This document shows, one piece after another, positions 56,301-64,000 of a stretch of 64,000 nucleotides of DNA (positions are counted from its first letter, which is position 1; the number at the start of each line of letters is the position of its first letter). The notes below the pieces were generated by a model. The model searched no databases. It had not been told where the DNA came from and saw nothing but the letters and a program-made list of their open reading frames with translations. This DNA is from Serratia proteamaculans (GTDB taxonomy: Bacteria > Pseudomonadota > Gammaproteobacteria > Enterobacterales > Enterobacteriaceae). Where the stretch lies: the NCBI RefSeq assembly GCF_008830365.1, contig NZ_WBKI01000001.1:124001-188000 (forward strand). Direction: 5' to 3'. The position numbers and the translations under genes were made by a program.

Positions 56301-56759
56301 TTCTTTCAGTTCGGTGCGGTCGTCACCCTCAATGCGGCGTGAAATACCACCGGCACGTGGGTTGTTCGGCATCAGCACCAGATAACTGCCGGCCAGGCTG
56401 ATGAAGGTGGTCAAGGCAGCGCCTTTGTTACCACGTTCTTCTTTATCAACCTGAACGATCACTTCCTGGCCTTCGCGCAGCACATCTTTGATGTTTGGGC
56501 GACCATGGGAAGAGTAGTTACTTGGGAAGTATTCGCGAGCGATTTCTTTAAGAGGGAGGAAACCATGTCGTTCGGCGCCGTAATCAACAAACGCTGCTTC
56601 AAGACTTGGTTCTATACGAGTGATTTTACCTTTGTAAATATTCGCTTTTTTCTGTTCATGACCCGGACTTTCAATATCCAAATCATACAGCCGCTGTCCA
56701 TCTACCAAGGCAACACGCAACTCTTCCTGCTGAGTTGCGTTAATCAACATTCTTTTCAT
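53367..56759 (-). CDS. rne: Ribonuclease E
   Basis: This is the essential endoribonuclease and degradosome scaffold at the inner membrane; it processes rRNA, tRNA and mRNA. The 1130-residue protein has an S1 domain (about 35-125), 5' sensor and DNase I-like catalytic domain ([22 protein letters not shown] with the catalytic Asp), and the zinc-link CPRC. The membrane-targeting helix is [15 protein letters not shown]. The C-terminal scaffold has the Arg-rich region [20 protein letters not shown], the enolase-binding surroundings, a Pro/Val/Glu-rich low-complexity tail and a PNPase-binding end ([13 protein letters not shown]). About residues 620-676 is a Gly-Glu-Arg and Arg-Glu-Asn repeat tract longer than in E. 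coli. The start [10 protein letters not shown] matches E. coli. Confidence 0.98.
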   Translation of the reverse strand: MKRMLINATQQEELRVALVDGQRLYDLDIESPGHEQKKANIYKGKITRIEPSLEAAFVDYGAERHGFLPLKEIAREYFPSNYSSHGRPNIKDVLREGQEVIVQVDKEERGNKGAALTTFISLAGSYLVLMPNNPRAGGISRRIEGDDRTELKEALSSLQLPDGMGLIVRTAGVGKSADALQWDLSFRLKHWEAIKKAAEGRAAPFLIHQESNVIVRAFRDYLRPDIGEILIDNPKVLDLAKEHISALGRPDFSSKIKLYSGEIPLFSHYQIESQIESAFQREVRLPSGGSIVIDSTEALTAIDINSARATRGGDIEETAFNTNLEAADEIARQLRLRDLGGLIVIDFIDMTPVRHQREVENRLRDAVRQDRARIQIGRISRFGLLEMSRQRLSPSLGESSHHVCPRCNGTGTIRDNESLALSILRLIEEEALKENTKEVHAIVPVQVASYLLNEKRDSVSAIEKRQGGVKAIIVPNDQMQTPHYSVLRVRKGEETPTLSYLLPKLHEEEMAQPLEDAPMERKRPEQPALASFSLAADAPPPAEEPVVAQATVTATATKQTAPAAAKPGLLGRLFGGLKALFAAEEQPVVEAKPVVEAPKSESNGENRRQDRRGQRRQGSGRKDRGERGERGERSDRPERGERKERGEGRDNRENREPRENREPRDNREGRETREVRDEQRRNRRNAPQATAAVVEEPLSEEAAKAQREEQQQRRDQRADRQRRRQEEKRQAQQEVAALESVETATTTTTNVSVDEDLEERQMQNMQRRQRRPLTQKVRVLSAEEELHRAAEELLAPKAPVAKVQDVQPAQVEDSVKLLPETLEAQTEDDAQDNRANGENGMPRRSRRSPRHLRVSGQRRRRYRDERYPTQSPMPLAGAFASPEMASGKVWVSYPVTQTAQVIEEAEVQTEAVEIAADNVMAQEAVSVAAPVIAEVAVQAVAPVSEPEMVATAVEPVQPVVETVEPAIAAQAEETTPAPVAEAPTVEETAVVEAAPVVEEAPAVEPAPVVEETPVVAAATVAEETVAEPTPAFVEPAIEAAPVQEVAAPVVVEEKAPVVQQQPAPVQEVLYKHIATAPMTKAPAPDYVADQQQQSDWQRPSFNFEGKGSAGGHAAANQATAPATKPQPIND

Positions 56760-57311
56760 CTTAACTTACTCGTTATTTTTACATTATCGACAAAGCTGCG
56801 GGCAAAATAACCTCATGGCCGGATTAAAACCGAAAACCCCGTGTCTTCTCGCAAAGCCGTCAACCTCACGGTTGTCGCCTGCATAGGGGCGCATTATCTC
56901 GGTAAGCCTGTATTTCTTTGTGAAAAACAGCACTTTTACTAGGGGAATAGCCTCTGATTTACGTCGACAGATCTGATTCCGTTTGCCGGCCAAGCTGCAA
57001 CCCGCAGCCCGCTAATTGTTTGATTTCACATTACGTCTTACGCCATTGCTGCGTTTTTGTGCCATCAGACAAATTTTATAATTCCACAGTTTTCCCTGTT
57101 TAACGAGAATCAACGTGGAAAGTAAACGCATTATTCCACTGCTGATACTGTTATAGCAAGGTGACTTTTCTTTAACTGCGGAAGAAATCGCAAACGTTCA
57201 AACCGGCTTGCTGCCTTATTGTCCGCTGGAGTTTCGCCTGCAGTCAGAGAGACAGTTAAGCACATAAAAAGAAGTGGCGCTATTTACGCGCTCTATTTAG
57301 AATCCTGCCCC
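56760..57311. promoter_or_regulatory. rne 5' untranslated region and divergent rne-rluC promoters
   Basis: The 552-base gap between divergent rne and rluC has no gene. In E. coli the rne mRNA has a leader of about 360 bases whose hairpins let RNase E cut its own message. The gap here is large enough for such a leader and contains paired segments, for example GGTTGTCGCC near 56870. The exact hairpins were not folded. Confidence 0.65.
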
Positions 57312-58274
57312 ATGAAAACGAACATTCCTGCAGTACAACTCATCACGATTTCTGACGACGAAGCCGGTCAGCGAATCGACAACTTTCTGCTTGCCCGCCT
57401 GAAAGGCGTGCCGAAGAGCATGATTTATCGCATCGTACGTAAAGGCGAGGTGCGCGTTAATAAAGGACGGATCAAAGCGGAATACAAGCTGGCACCCGGT
57501 GATGTGGTGCGTGTGCCGCCGGTACGCGTTGCCGAGCGTGAAGAGGCACCGGTCTCTGCCAAGCTGGATAAAGTGGCCGCGCTGGCCAATTGCATTCTGT
57601 ATGAAGACGATCACCTGCTGCTGCTGAACAAACCTTCAGGCACTGCGGTGCATGGTGGCAGCGGTCTGAGTTTTGGCGTGATCGAAGCTTTGCGTGCGTT
57701 GCGTCCGGAAGCCCGCTTCCTGGAGTTGGTGCATCGCCTGGACCGCGACACTTCCGGCGTGCTGTTGGTGGCGAAAAAGCGTTCCGCGCTACGCTCCTTG
57801 CATGAGCAACTGCGGATGAAAGGGATGCAGAAGGATTATCTGGCACTGGTTCGCGGTCAATGGCAGTCGCATTGCAAAGCGGTACAGGCGCCGCTGCTGA
57901 AAAATATTCTGCAGAGCGGTGAACGTATTGTGCGCGTTAACAGCGAGGGCAAACCGTCGGAAACCCGCTTCAAGGTGGAAGAGCGCTTTGAGCATGCGAC
58001 GCTGGTCAAGGCCAGCCCGATCACCGGACGCACTCACCAGATCCGCGTTCACGCCCTGCACGCCGGACATCCAATAGCCTTTGACGACCGCTATGGCGAT
58101 CGTGAATTTGATCGCCAATTGGCGGGAACCGGGCTCAAACGTTTGTTCCTGCATGCGGCAGCGCTGCGCTTTGAACACCCAGGCACTGGCGAAACGATGC
58201 GTATCGAAGCGCCGATGGACGCAGAGTTGCGCCACTGCCTGCAGGTATTGCGCAAGCAGTCTAAAGAACAGTAA
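57312..58274 (+). CDS. rluC: 23S rRNA pseudouridine synthase RluC
   Basis: RluC makes pseudouridine at 23S rRNA positions 955, 2504 and 2580. The 320-residue protein has an S4 RNA-binding domain (about 18-80) and the RluA-family catalytic motif [13 protein letters not shown] with Asp144. [20 protein letters not shown] completes the active site. ATG at 57312 gives the E. coli length; the frame is open from 57219. It is divergent from rne, as in E. coli. Confidence 0.96.
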   Translation: MKTNIPAVQLITISDDEAGQRIDNFLLARLKGVPKSMIYRIVRKGEVRVNKGRIKAEYKLAPGDVVRVPPVRVAEREEAPVSAKLDKVAALANCILYEDDHLLLLNKPSGTAVHGGSGLSFGVIEALRALRPEARFLELVHRLDRDTSGVLLVAKKRSALRSLHEQLRMKGMQKDYLALVRGQWQSHCKAVQAPLLKNILQSGERIVRVNSEGKPSETRFKVEERFEHATLVKASPITGRTHQIRVHALHAGHPIAFDDRYGDREFDRQLAGTGLKRLFLHAAALRFEHPGTGETMRIEAPMDAELRHCLQVLRKQSKEQ

Positions 58275-58282
58275 GCCGTACT

Positions 58283-58864
58283 TTATGCCAGCGGGTTGAT
58301 GCCTTCAGCCCGCAGCATCTCCAGTAGCGCAATCAGCGGCAGACCGATCAACGCATTCGGATCCCGCCCCTCCAGCTTGTCGAATAACGCAATGCCCAAA
58401 CCTTCACTTTTAAAGCTGCCTGCGCAGTTGAGCGGTTGCTCAAGGTGAACATAGGCGTCGATTTCAGCCTCACTCAACATACGGAAATGCACGTGAAAGG
58501 GTTCGCAAAGCAGTTGCAGGTGTTGACTATGGCTGTTGTATAACGCCAGGCCGGTATAAAAAGTGACCTTTTGGCCGCTGGCCTGACGCAATTGCGCGCG
58601 GGCATTTTCTTCGGTGTGTGGTTTTCCGGTGATTTTACCGTCAATCACGCAGACCTGATCTGAGCCGATAATCAGGTGGTCGGGGTAGGCGCTGGCTAAT
58701 GCCTGGGCCTTCGCCGCGGCCAGTCGTAGCACCAGCGCTTCGGCGTTTTCCCCGGCCAGCGGGGCTTCATCGACCTGCGGAGCGGCACAGATAAAAGGCA
58801 GATGCAGCTTTTCCAGCAGCGTCTTGCGGTAGGTCGAGGTGGAGGCAAGGAGCAGTCTTTGCAT
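58283..58864 (-). CDS. yceF: Maf-like nucleotide pyrophosphatase YceF
   Basis: Maf proteins hydrolyse abnormal nucleoside triphosphates; the YceF subgroup prefers 7-methyl-GTP. The 193-residue protein has the family start [17 protein letters not shown], the catalytic Asp in [12 protein letters not shown], and [13 protein letters not shown]. Its end [20 protein letters not shown] is also typical. ATG at 58864 is chosen over 58903 since it begins at the family N-terminus. It is convergent with rluC and divergent from yceD, as in E. coli. Confidence 0.94.
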   Translation of the reverse strand: MQRLLLASTSTYRKTLLEKLHLPFICAAPQVDEAPLAGENAEALVLRLAAAKAQALASAYPDHLIIGSDQVCVIDGKITGKPHTEENARAQLRQASGQKVTFYTGLALYNSHSQHLQLLCEPFHVHFRMLSEAEIDAYVHLEQPLNCAGSFKSEGLGIALFDKLEGRDPNALIGLPLIALLEMLRAEGINPLA

Positions 58865-59005
58865 AATTTTTTTCGTAAACCGTAGCGTAAATAGAGTGGG
58901 CATTTTAAACTGTCCGCCGCTGAGGAAGCGAATATTGGTGAAAGGTGCCGTTTTACGGCCTTTTTCTTTGACTCTAAGTCGTTACAAAGTTAATATGCGC
59001 GCCCT

Positions 59006-59527
59006 ATGCAAAAGGTAAAATTACCCTTGACCATTGATGCGGTACGTACCGCTCAGAAACGCCTGGACTATGTTGGTTCCTATGCGCCTGAGCAGGTTAC
59101 ACGTGTTGCCGCCTCTGTGGTCAGTGTGGACAGTGATGTTGAGGTCTCGTTATCCTTTGATATTGATAACCAGCGCCTCGCGGTAATAACAGGGCATGCG
59201 GACGTCCAGGTAATGCTGATGTGCCAACGCTGTGGAGTGCCGTTTGAACATCATGTTCACACAACATATTGTTTTAGCCCGGTCGTCAATGATGAGCAGG
59301 CTGAGGCATTACCGGGAGCGTACGAGCCGATCGAAGTCGATGAGTTTGGTGAAGTCGATCTGCTGGCAATGATTGAAGACGAAATTATTCTTTCATTGCC
59401 TGTCGTCCCGGTACATGAATCTGAACACTGTGAAGTGTCCGAAGCGGACATGGTATTTGGCAAACTGCCTGCAGAGGCAGAGAAACCAAATCCATTTGCC
59501 GTATTAGCCAGTTTAAAGCGTAAGTAA
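59006..59527 (+). CDS. yceD: YceD (DUF177) protein, 23S rRNA accumulation protein
   Basis: The 173-residue acidic cytoplasmic protein is of the same length as E. coli YceD. It has the DUF177 zinc-like motif [15 protein letters not shown] and the acidic [20 protein letters not shown]. It is implicated in 23S rRNA accumulation in bacteria and plants. It is the first gene of the yceD-rpmF-plsX-fab cluster and ends 16 bases before rpmF. Confidence 0.96.
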   Translation: MQKVKLPLTIDAVRTAQKRLDYVGSYAPEQVTRVAASVVSVDSDVEVSLSFDIDNQRLAVITGHADVQVMLMCQRCGVPFEHHVHTTYCFSPVVNDEQAEALPGAYEPIEVDEFGEVDLLAMIEDEIILSLPVVPVHESEHCEVSEADMVFGKLPAEAEKPNPFAVLASLKRK

Positions 59528-59543
59528 TTAAGGAGTAAGGTCC

Positions 59544-59711
59544 ATGGCCGTACAACAAAATAAACCAACCCGTTCCAAACGTGGCATGCGTCGTTCACAC
59601 GATGCTCTGACCACCGCCACTTTGTCTGTAGATAAAGCATCTGGCGAGACTCACCTGCGTCACCATATCACTGCCGACGGTTTCTACCGCGGTCGCAAGG
59701 TTATCGGCTAA
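59544..59711 (+). CDS. rpmF: 50S ribosomal protein L32
   Basis: This 55-residue basic protein begins [20 protein letters not shown] and ends [12 protein letters not shown], as in E. coli L32 (57 residues). AAGGAG lies about nine bases upstream. It is co-transcribed with yceD and the fatty-acid genes, linking ribosome and membrane synthesis. Confidence 0.98.
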   Translation: MAVQQNKPTRSKRGMRRSHDALTTATLSVDKASGETHLRHHITADGFYRGRKVIG

Positions 59712-59722
59712 GTAGCGGTACC

Positions 59723-60757
59723 TTGACTCGTCTAACCCTGGCGTTAGATGCAATGGGCGGGGACTTCGGTCCCTGCGTCACAGTGCCTGCTTCATTGCAG
59801 GCACTGGCCTCTAATTTACAGCTTCATCTTCTGCTGGTCGGCAATCCCGACACCCTCTCTCCCTTACTTGCCAAAGCCGATCCGGTTCTTCTGGAACGTT
59901 TGCAAGTTGTGCCCGCTGAATCAGTGATTGCCGGCGACGCCAAACCCTCACAAGCGATACGTGCCAGCCGTGGTACCTCCATGCGCATTGCGCTGGAACT
60001 GACTAAAAACGGTGATGCGCAGGGCTGTGTCAGCGCAGGCAATACTGGCGCGTTGATGGGGTTGGCGAAAATGCTGATTAAGCCGCTGGACGGTATTGAA
60101 CGGCCGGCGTTGATGACGGTGATCCCGAATCAGCTGGGTGGCAAAACCGTGGTGCTGGATCTGGGCGCCAACGTCGAATGCGACAGTACCATGCTGGTAC
60201 AGTTTGCGGTGATGGGGGCGGTGATGGCCGAAGAGGTGGTGGGGATTGCGCAACCACGCGTGGCGCTGCTGAATATTGGTGAAGAAGAAACCAAAGGTCT
60301 GGATAACATCCGCGAAGCGGCCGCCGTGCTAAAAAAGACTCCGGCAATCAACTATATTGGTTATCTGGAAGGCAACGATCTCCTCACCGGTAAAACCGAT
60401 GTGCTGGTCTGCGACGGTTTTGTGGGTAACGTCACCCTGAAAACCATGGAAGGGGTGGTAAGAGTATTTTTATCGCTGCTGAAATCATCCGGAGACGGTG
60501 GCAAGCAGGCGTGGTGGTTAAAATTGTTGGGCCGTTGGTTGCAAAAACGGGTGGTAAAGCGGTTCGGCCACCTGAACCCCGACCAGTATAATGGCGCATG
60601 TCTGTTAGGATTGCGCAGCACCGTAATCAAGAGCCACGGCGCTGCGAACCCGCACGCGTTTGCAGTTGCAATCGAACAGGCTGTGCAGGCGGTGCAGCGG
60701 CAAGTCCCTGACAGGATTGCTGCGCGCCTTGAAGCTGTATTACCTAAGAGTGACTGA
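59723..60757 (+). CDS. plsX: Phosphate acyltransferase PlsX
   Basis: PlsX converts acyl-ACP to acyl-phosphate for phospholipid synthesis and associates with the membrane. The 344-residue protein starts at TTG ([17 protein letters not shown]), 12 bases after rpmF. It contains [30 protein letters not shown] and [20 protein letters not shown], as in E. coli. A TTG start without a strong ribosome site suggests low or coupled translation. Confidence 0.97.
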   Translation: MTRLTLALDAMGGDFGPCVTVPASLQALASNLQLHLLLVGNPDTLSPLLAKADPVLLERLQVVPAESVIAGDAKPSQAIRASRGTSMRIALELTKNGDAQGCVSAGNTGALMGLAKMLIKPLDGIERPALMTVIPNQLGGKTVVLDLGANVECDSTMLVQFAVMGAVMAEEVVGIAQPRVALLNIGEEETKGLDNIREAAAVLKKTPAINYIGYLEGNDLLTGKTDVLVCDGFVGNVTLKTMEGVVRVFLSLLKSSGDGGKQAWWLKLLGRWLQKRVVKRFGHLNPDQYNGACLLGLRSTVIKSHGAANPHAFAVAIEQAVQAVQRQVPDRIAARLEAVLPKSD

Positions 60758-60763
60758 TCGTAC

Positions 60764-61717
60764 ATGTATACAAAGATTCTCGGTACGGGGAGTTATTTAC
60801 CCGTACAAGTGCGCACCAACGCTGACCTGGAAAAAATGGTGGATACCTCTGACGAGTGGATCGTCTCTCGTACCGGTATCCGTGAACGCCGTATTGCCGC
60901 CGCGGATGAAACCGTTGCGACGATGGGCTTCCATGCTGCTGAAAAAGCGCTGGAAATGGCGGGTGTGGCTAAAGAAGACATCGGGTTGATTGTGGTGGCT
61001 ACCACCACCTCGAGCCACGCATTCCCAAGTTCTGCCTGCCAGGTGCAGCAGTTGCTGGGCATTAAGGACTGTGCGGCATTCGATCTGGCTGCGGCCTGCG
61101 CCGGTTTCACCTATGCGTTAAGCGTCGCCGATCAGTATGTTAAAAACGGCGCGGTGAAGCATGCTCTGGTGATTGGCGCTGACGTATTGTCACGCACACT
61201 GGATCCGGAAGATCGCGGCACTATCATTCTGTTTGGTGATGGTGCAGGCGCCGTGCTGTTGGGCGCTTCTGAAGAACCCGGCATCCTGTCGACCCATCTG
61301 CATGCCGACGGCAGCTACGGCGGTTTGTTGACCTTGCCGTTCAAAGATCGTCAGGATCAAGACAAGCCGGCCTATGTCACTATGGCGGGTAATGAAGTCT
61401 TCAAGGTTGCGGTTACCGAACTGGCTCACATCGTTGATGAAACCTTGCAGGCCAACAATCTGGACCGCAGCTCGCTGGACTGGCTGGTGCCACACCAGGC
61501 CAATCTGCGTATTATCAGCGCGACGGCGAAAAAATTGGGTATGGGGCTGGAGAAAGTGGTAGTGACGCTCGATCGTCACGGTAACACTTCGGCCGCCTCG
61601 GTCCCCGCAGCGTTCGATGAAGCGGTGCGTGATGGGCGGATTCAACGCGGCCAACTGGTGCTGCTGGAAGCCTTTGGCGGCGGCTTTACCTGGGGCTCGG
61701 CGCTGGTTCGTTTCTGA
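60764..61717 (+). CDS. fabH: Beta-ketoacyl-ACP synthase III FabH
   Basis: FabH condenses acetyl-CoA with malonyl-ACP to start fatty-acid synthesis. The 317-residue protein has the catalytic triad Cys112 ([11 protein letters not shown]), His244 (VPHQAN) and Asn274 (RHGNTSAAS), exactly as in E. coli. It starts six bases after plsX. Confidence 0.98.
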   Translation: MYTKILGTGSYLPVQVRTNADLEKMVDTSDEWIVSRTGIRERRIAAADETVATMGFHAAEKALEMAGVAKEDIGLIVVATTTSSHAFPSSACQVQQLLGIKDCAAFDLAAACAGFTYALSVADQYVKNGAVKHALVIGADVLSRTLDPEDRGTIILFGDGAGAVLLGASEEPGILSTHLHADGSYGGLLTLPFKDRQDQDKPAYVTMAGNEVFKVAVTELAHIVDETLQANNLDRSSLDWLVPHQANLRIISATAKKLGMGLEKVVVTLDRHGNTSAASVPAAFDEAVRDGRIQRGQLVLLEAFGGGFTWGSALVRF

Positions 61718-61733
61718 TTAACAGGAAGAAAAA

Positions 61734-62663
61734 ATGACGCAATTTGCTTTTGTTTTTCCAGGCCAGGGGTCACAGACTCTGGGCATGCTGGCCGATTTGG
61801 CCACTCAATATCCGATCGTTGAAGCGACCTTCAGCGAAGCCTCTTCCGTTCTGGGTTACGACCTGTGGCAACTGGTGCAGCAAGGGCCGGCGGAAGAGCT
61901 GAACAAAACCTGGCAGACGCAGCCGGCATTGCTGGCAGCTTCCGTAGCGATTTTCCGCGTCTGGCAGCAGCAGGGCGGTAAAGCGCCTGCAATCATGGCC
62001 GGCCATAGCCTGGGTGAATACTCGGCGCTGGTGTGCGCGGGCGTGCTGGATTTCCAGGCGGCAATCCGTCTGGTCGAGCTGCGCGGCAAACTGATGCAGG
62101 AAGCGGTGCCGGAAGGTACTGGTGCGATGTCCGCCATTATCGGTCTGGACAACGCGGCTATCGCCAAGGCTTGTGAAGAATCTGCCCAGGGGCAGGTTGT
62201 TTCGCCGGTGAACTTCAATTCACCGGGCCAGGTAGTGATCGCCGGCAATAAAGAAGCGGTTGAACGTGCAGGTGCGGCCTGTAAAGCCGCAGGCGCCAAG
62301 CGTGCGCTGCCGTTGCCGGTGAGCGTGCCTTCGCACTGCGCACTGATGAAACCGGCTGCAGACAAGCTGGCCATCGCGTTGCAGGAAATCACCTTCAGTG
62401 CGCCACAGGTGCCGGTGGTGAATAATGTCGACGTGCGCACCGAAACCGATCCAGAAGCGCTCCGCAGTGCGCTGGTGCGTCAGTTGTACAGTCCGGTGCG
62501 TTGGACCGAGAGCGTAGAGTTTATGGCAGCACAGGGCGTTACGCTGCTGCTAGAGGTTGGTCCGGGTAAAGTTCTGACCGGTCTGACTAAACGTATTGTT
62601 GATACCCTGACGGCGGCGGCGGTTAATGACGCAGCCAGCCTGACAGCGGCGCTTGAACAATAA
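61734..62663 (+). CDS. fabD: Malonyl-CoA:ACP transacylase FabD
   Basis: FabD loads malonate onto ACP. The 309-residue protein shows FPGQGSQ at the start, Ser92 in GHSLGEYSAL, Arg117 and His201 as catalytic residues. AGGAAG precedes the ATG, and it sits 16 bases after fabH. Confidence 0.98.
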   Translation: MTQFAFVFPGQGSQTLGMLADLATQYPIVEATFSEASSVLGYDLWQLVQQGPAEELNKTWQTQPALLAASVAIFRVWQQQGGKAPAIMAGHSLGEYSALVCAGVLDFQAAIRLVELRGKLMQEAVPEGTGAMSAIIGLDNAAIAKACEESAQGQVVSPVNFNSPGQVVIAGNKEAVERAGAACKAAGAKRALPLPVSVPSHCALMKPAADKLAIALQEITFSAPQVPVVNNVDVRTETDPEALRSALVRQLYSPVRWTESVEFMAAQGVTLLLEVGPGKVLTGLTKRIVDTLTAAAVNDAASLTAALEQ

Positions 62664-62674
62664 AGAGGAAAACA

Positions 62675-63409
62675 ATGAGCTTCGAAGGTAAAGTTGTTCT
62701 GGTCACCGGCGCTAGCCGGGGTATTGGCCGGGCTATTGCAGAAACGTTTGTAGCACGTGGTGCTAAAGTTATCGGCACCGCCACCAGTGAAAGCGGCGCT
62801 GAGGCTATCAGCAGCTACCTGGGTGCAAACGGCAAAGGGTTTGCGTTGAATGTGGTCGATGCTCAATCTATCGACAGCGTTCTGGCATCTATTCGTGCTG
62901 AATTTGGCGAAATCGACATTTTAGTGAATAATGCCGGTATTACGCGTGATAACCTCCTGATGCGTATGAAGGACGATGAGTGGCAGGATATCCTGAACAC
63001 CAATCTGACTTCCGTATTCCGTCTGTCAAAAGCGGTAATGCGAGCTATGATGAAAAAGCGGTTTGGCCGTATCATCACCATCGGTTCTGTAGTCGGAACC
63101 ATGGGGAACGCAGGGCAGGCTAATTACGCGGCGGCTAAAGCCGGTTTGATTGGTTTTAGTAAGTCTTTGGCACGTGAAGTTGCTTCGCGTGGCATTACGG
63201 TCAACGTCGTGGCACCTGGCTTTATTGAGACGGACATGACACGGGCGTTGACAGATGATCAGCGTGCAGGCATTTTGTCATCAGTTCCAGCCAATCGGCT
63301 GGGGGATGCTAAAGAAATCGCCAGCGCTGTTGCATTTTTAGCCTCTGATGAGGCTGGCTACATCACCGGTGAAACGTTGCATGTCAATGGCGGCATGTAC
63401 ATGATTTAA
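62675..63409 (+). CDS. fabG: 3-oxoacyl-ACP reductase FabG
   Basis: FabG is the NADPH-dependent ketoreductase of the elongation cycle. The 244-residue short-chain dehydrogenase has the cofactor motif TGASRGIG, NNAG at about 85-88, and the catalytic set Ser138, Tyr151 and Lys155 (YAAAK). AGAGGAAA precedes the ATG. Confidence 0.98.
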   Translation: MSFEGKVVLVTGASRGIGRAIAETFVARGAKVIGTATSESGAEAISSYLGANGKGFALNVVDAQSIDSVLASIRAEFGEIDILVNNAGITRDNLLMRMKDDEWQDILNTNLTSVFRLSKAVMRAMMKKRFGRIITIGSVVGTMGNAGQANYAAAKAGLIGFSKSLAREVASRGITVNVVAPGFIETDMTRALTDDQRAGILSSVPANRLGDAKEIASAVAFLASDEAGYITGETLHVNGGMYMI

Positions 63410-63563
63410 AAAATGCGAAAACTATTTGCGTTATTTGGGGTAAAAACCGCAAAATAGCGTAAAATCGTGGTTTGACCAGCCGGGATTTAGTTGCATCTTT
63501 TTCAACATTTTATACACTACGAAAACCATCGCGAAAGCGAGTTTTGATAGGAAATTTAAGAGT

Positions 63564-63800
63564 ATGAGCACTATCGAAGAACGCGTTAAGAAAATCATTG
63601 TTGAGCAGTTGGGTGTTAAACAGGAAGAAGTTTTAAATAACGCTTCTTTCGTTGAAGATCTGGGTGCTGATTCTCTTGACACCGTTGAGCTGGTAATGGC
63701 TCTGGAAGAAGAGTTCGACACAGAGATTCCAGACGAAGAAGCTGAGAAAATCACTACTGTTCAGGCAGCTATTGATTTCATCAACGCCAGCCAGCAGTAA
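63564..63800 (+). CDS. acpP: Acyl carrier protein
   Basis: The 78-residue acidic protein carries growing acyl chains on 4'-phosphopantetheine attached to Ser37 of the [10 protein letters not shown] motif. It is nearly identical to E. coli AcpP. The 154-base gap after fabG, with AT-rich sequence, provides the extra promoter expected for this abundant protein. Confidence 0.99.
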   Translation: MSTIEERVKKIIVEQLGVKQEEVLNNASFVEDLGADSLDTVELVMALEEEFDTEIPDEEAEKITTVQAAIDFINASQQ

Positions 63801-63811
63801 GAGAACATATC

Positions 63812-63843
63812 TAGGCGGTCACTCGACCGCCTAAGTTTTTTTT
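63812..63843 (+). terminator. Terminator or attenuator between acpP and fabF
   Basis: TAGGCGGTC, loop ACTC, GACCGCCTA, then AAG and eight Ts. It lies 11 bases after acpP and probably makes the short abundant acpP mRNA, with some read-through into fabF. Confidence 0.92.
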
Positions 63844-63851
63844 ATCCCTAG

Positions 63852-64000
<149 letters not shown>

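Noticed and set aside
58904-59005. SraB-type small RNA known upstream of yceD in E. coli
   Set aside because: The gap is only about 100 bases, and I could not identify a matching hairpin or promoter by eye.

Overview
Organism. The window is a contiguous chromosomal segment of an enterobacterium, most probably a Serratia species or a close relative in Yersiniaceae. Most proteins are close to their Escherichia coli counterparts (UvrY, UvrC, PgsA, ProP, OpgC/G/H, LpxL, SolA, BssS, DinI, PyrC, RNase E, PlsX, FabH/D/G, AcpP) and often match them to within a residue in length. Gene order follows E. coli in two long blocks, interrupted by accessory genes of the kind seen in Serratia. The species cannot be fixed from the sequence alone. 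Layout, 1-6.5 kb. The left edge holds the end of a phage-antirepressor-like gene, then a small lipoprotein, a GlpM-type membrane protein and yecF. These are followed by uvrY-uvrC-pgsA and the glyW-cysT-leuZ tRNA cluster, and then a small YmgB/AriR-like regulator with a 28-codon ORF behind it. Layout, 6.8-16 kb. A divergent sugar locus carries an RpiR-family repressor with duplicated DNA-binding domains on the minus strand. Facing it is a beta-glucoside/chitobiose-type PTS operon (IIB, IIA, GH4 phospho-glucosidase, IIC). Two near-identical 15-base palindromes lie between them. eptB, a RimJ-like acetyltransferase and proP with a CRP site follow. Layout, 16-25.4 kb. A three-gene MacA/MacB/outer-membrane-factor efflux operon comes first, then a tRNA-like element whose anticodon arm cannot be folded normally. 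ylaC, a 43-residue acidic protein, two tandem tiny membrane ORFs and the nhaP2 (cvrA) antiporter follow. Layout, 25.6-51.7 kb. opgC stands divergent from opgGH, followed by yceK, a GNAT gene and mysB. Accessory genes come next: a stand-alone long-form 2-isopropylmalate synthase, an AraC regulator, a persulfide-type ArsR/YeeE-YedE operon with a perfect 14-bp operator, and a POT peptide transporter. The conserved order then resumes: mdtG, lpxL, an Old Yellow Enzyme, trhO, yceI-yceJ, tqsA, yceO, an RcsA-like LuxR protein, solA, bssS and dinI. Layout, 51.7-64 kb. pyrC, a YgiN-like monooxygenase and rne are followed by the divergent rluC, yceF (maf), and the phospholipid/fatty-acid cluster yceD-rpmF-plsX-fabH-fabD-fabG-acpP-fabF. 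fabF runs off the right edge. How it works together. Much of the window serves the cell envelope: OpgCGH glucans, lipid A modification (EptB, LpxL), phospholipid and fatty-acid synthesis (PgsA, PlsX, Fab), and osmotic and ion control (ProP, NhaP2). No CRISPR array, insertion sequence or intact prophage was found. The most unusual items are the multi-HTH RpiR protein with its paired palindromes, the tRNA-like element, the persulfide-sensor operon with a VOC protein, and several unannotatable micro-ORFs.
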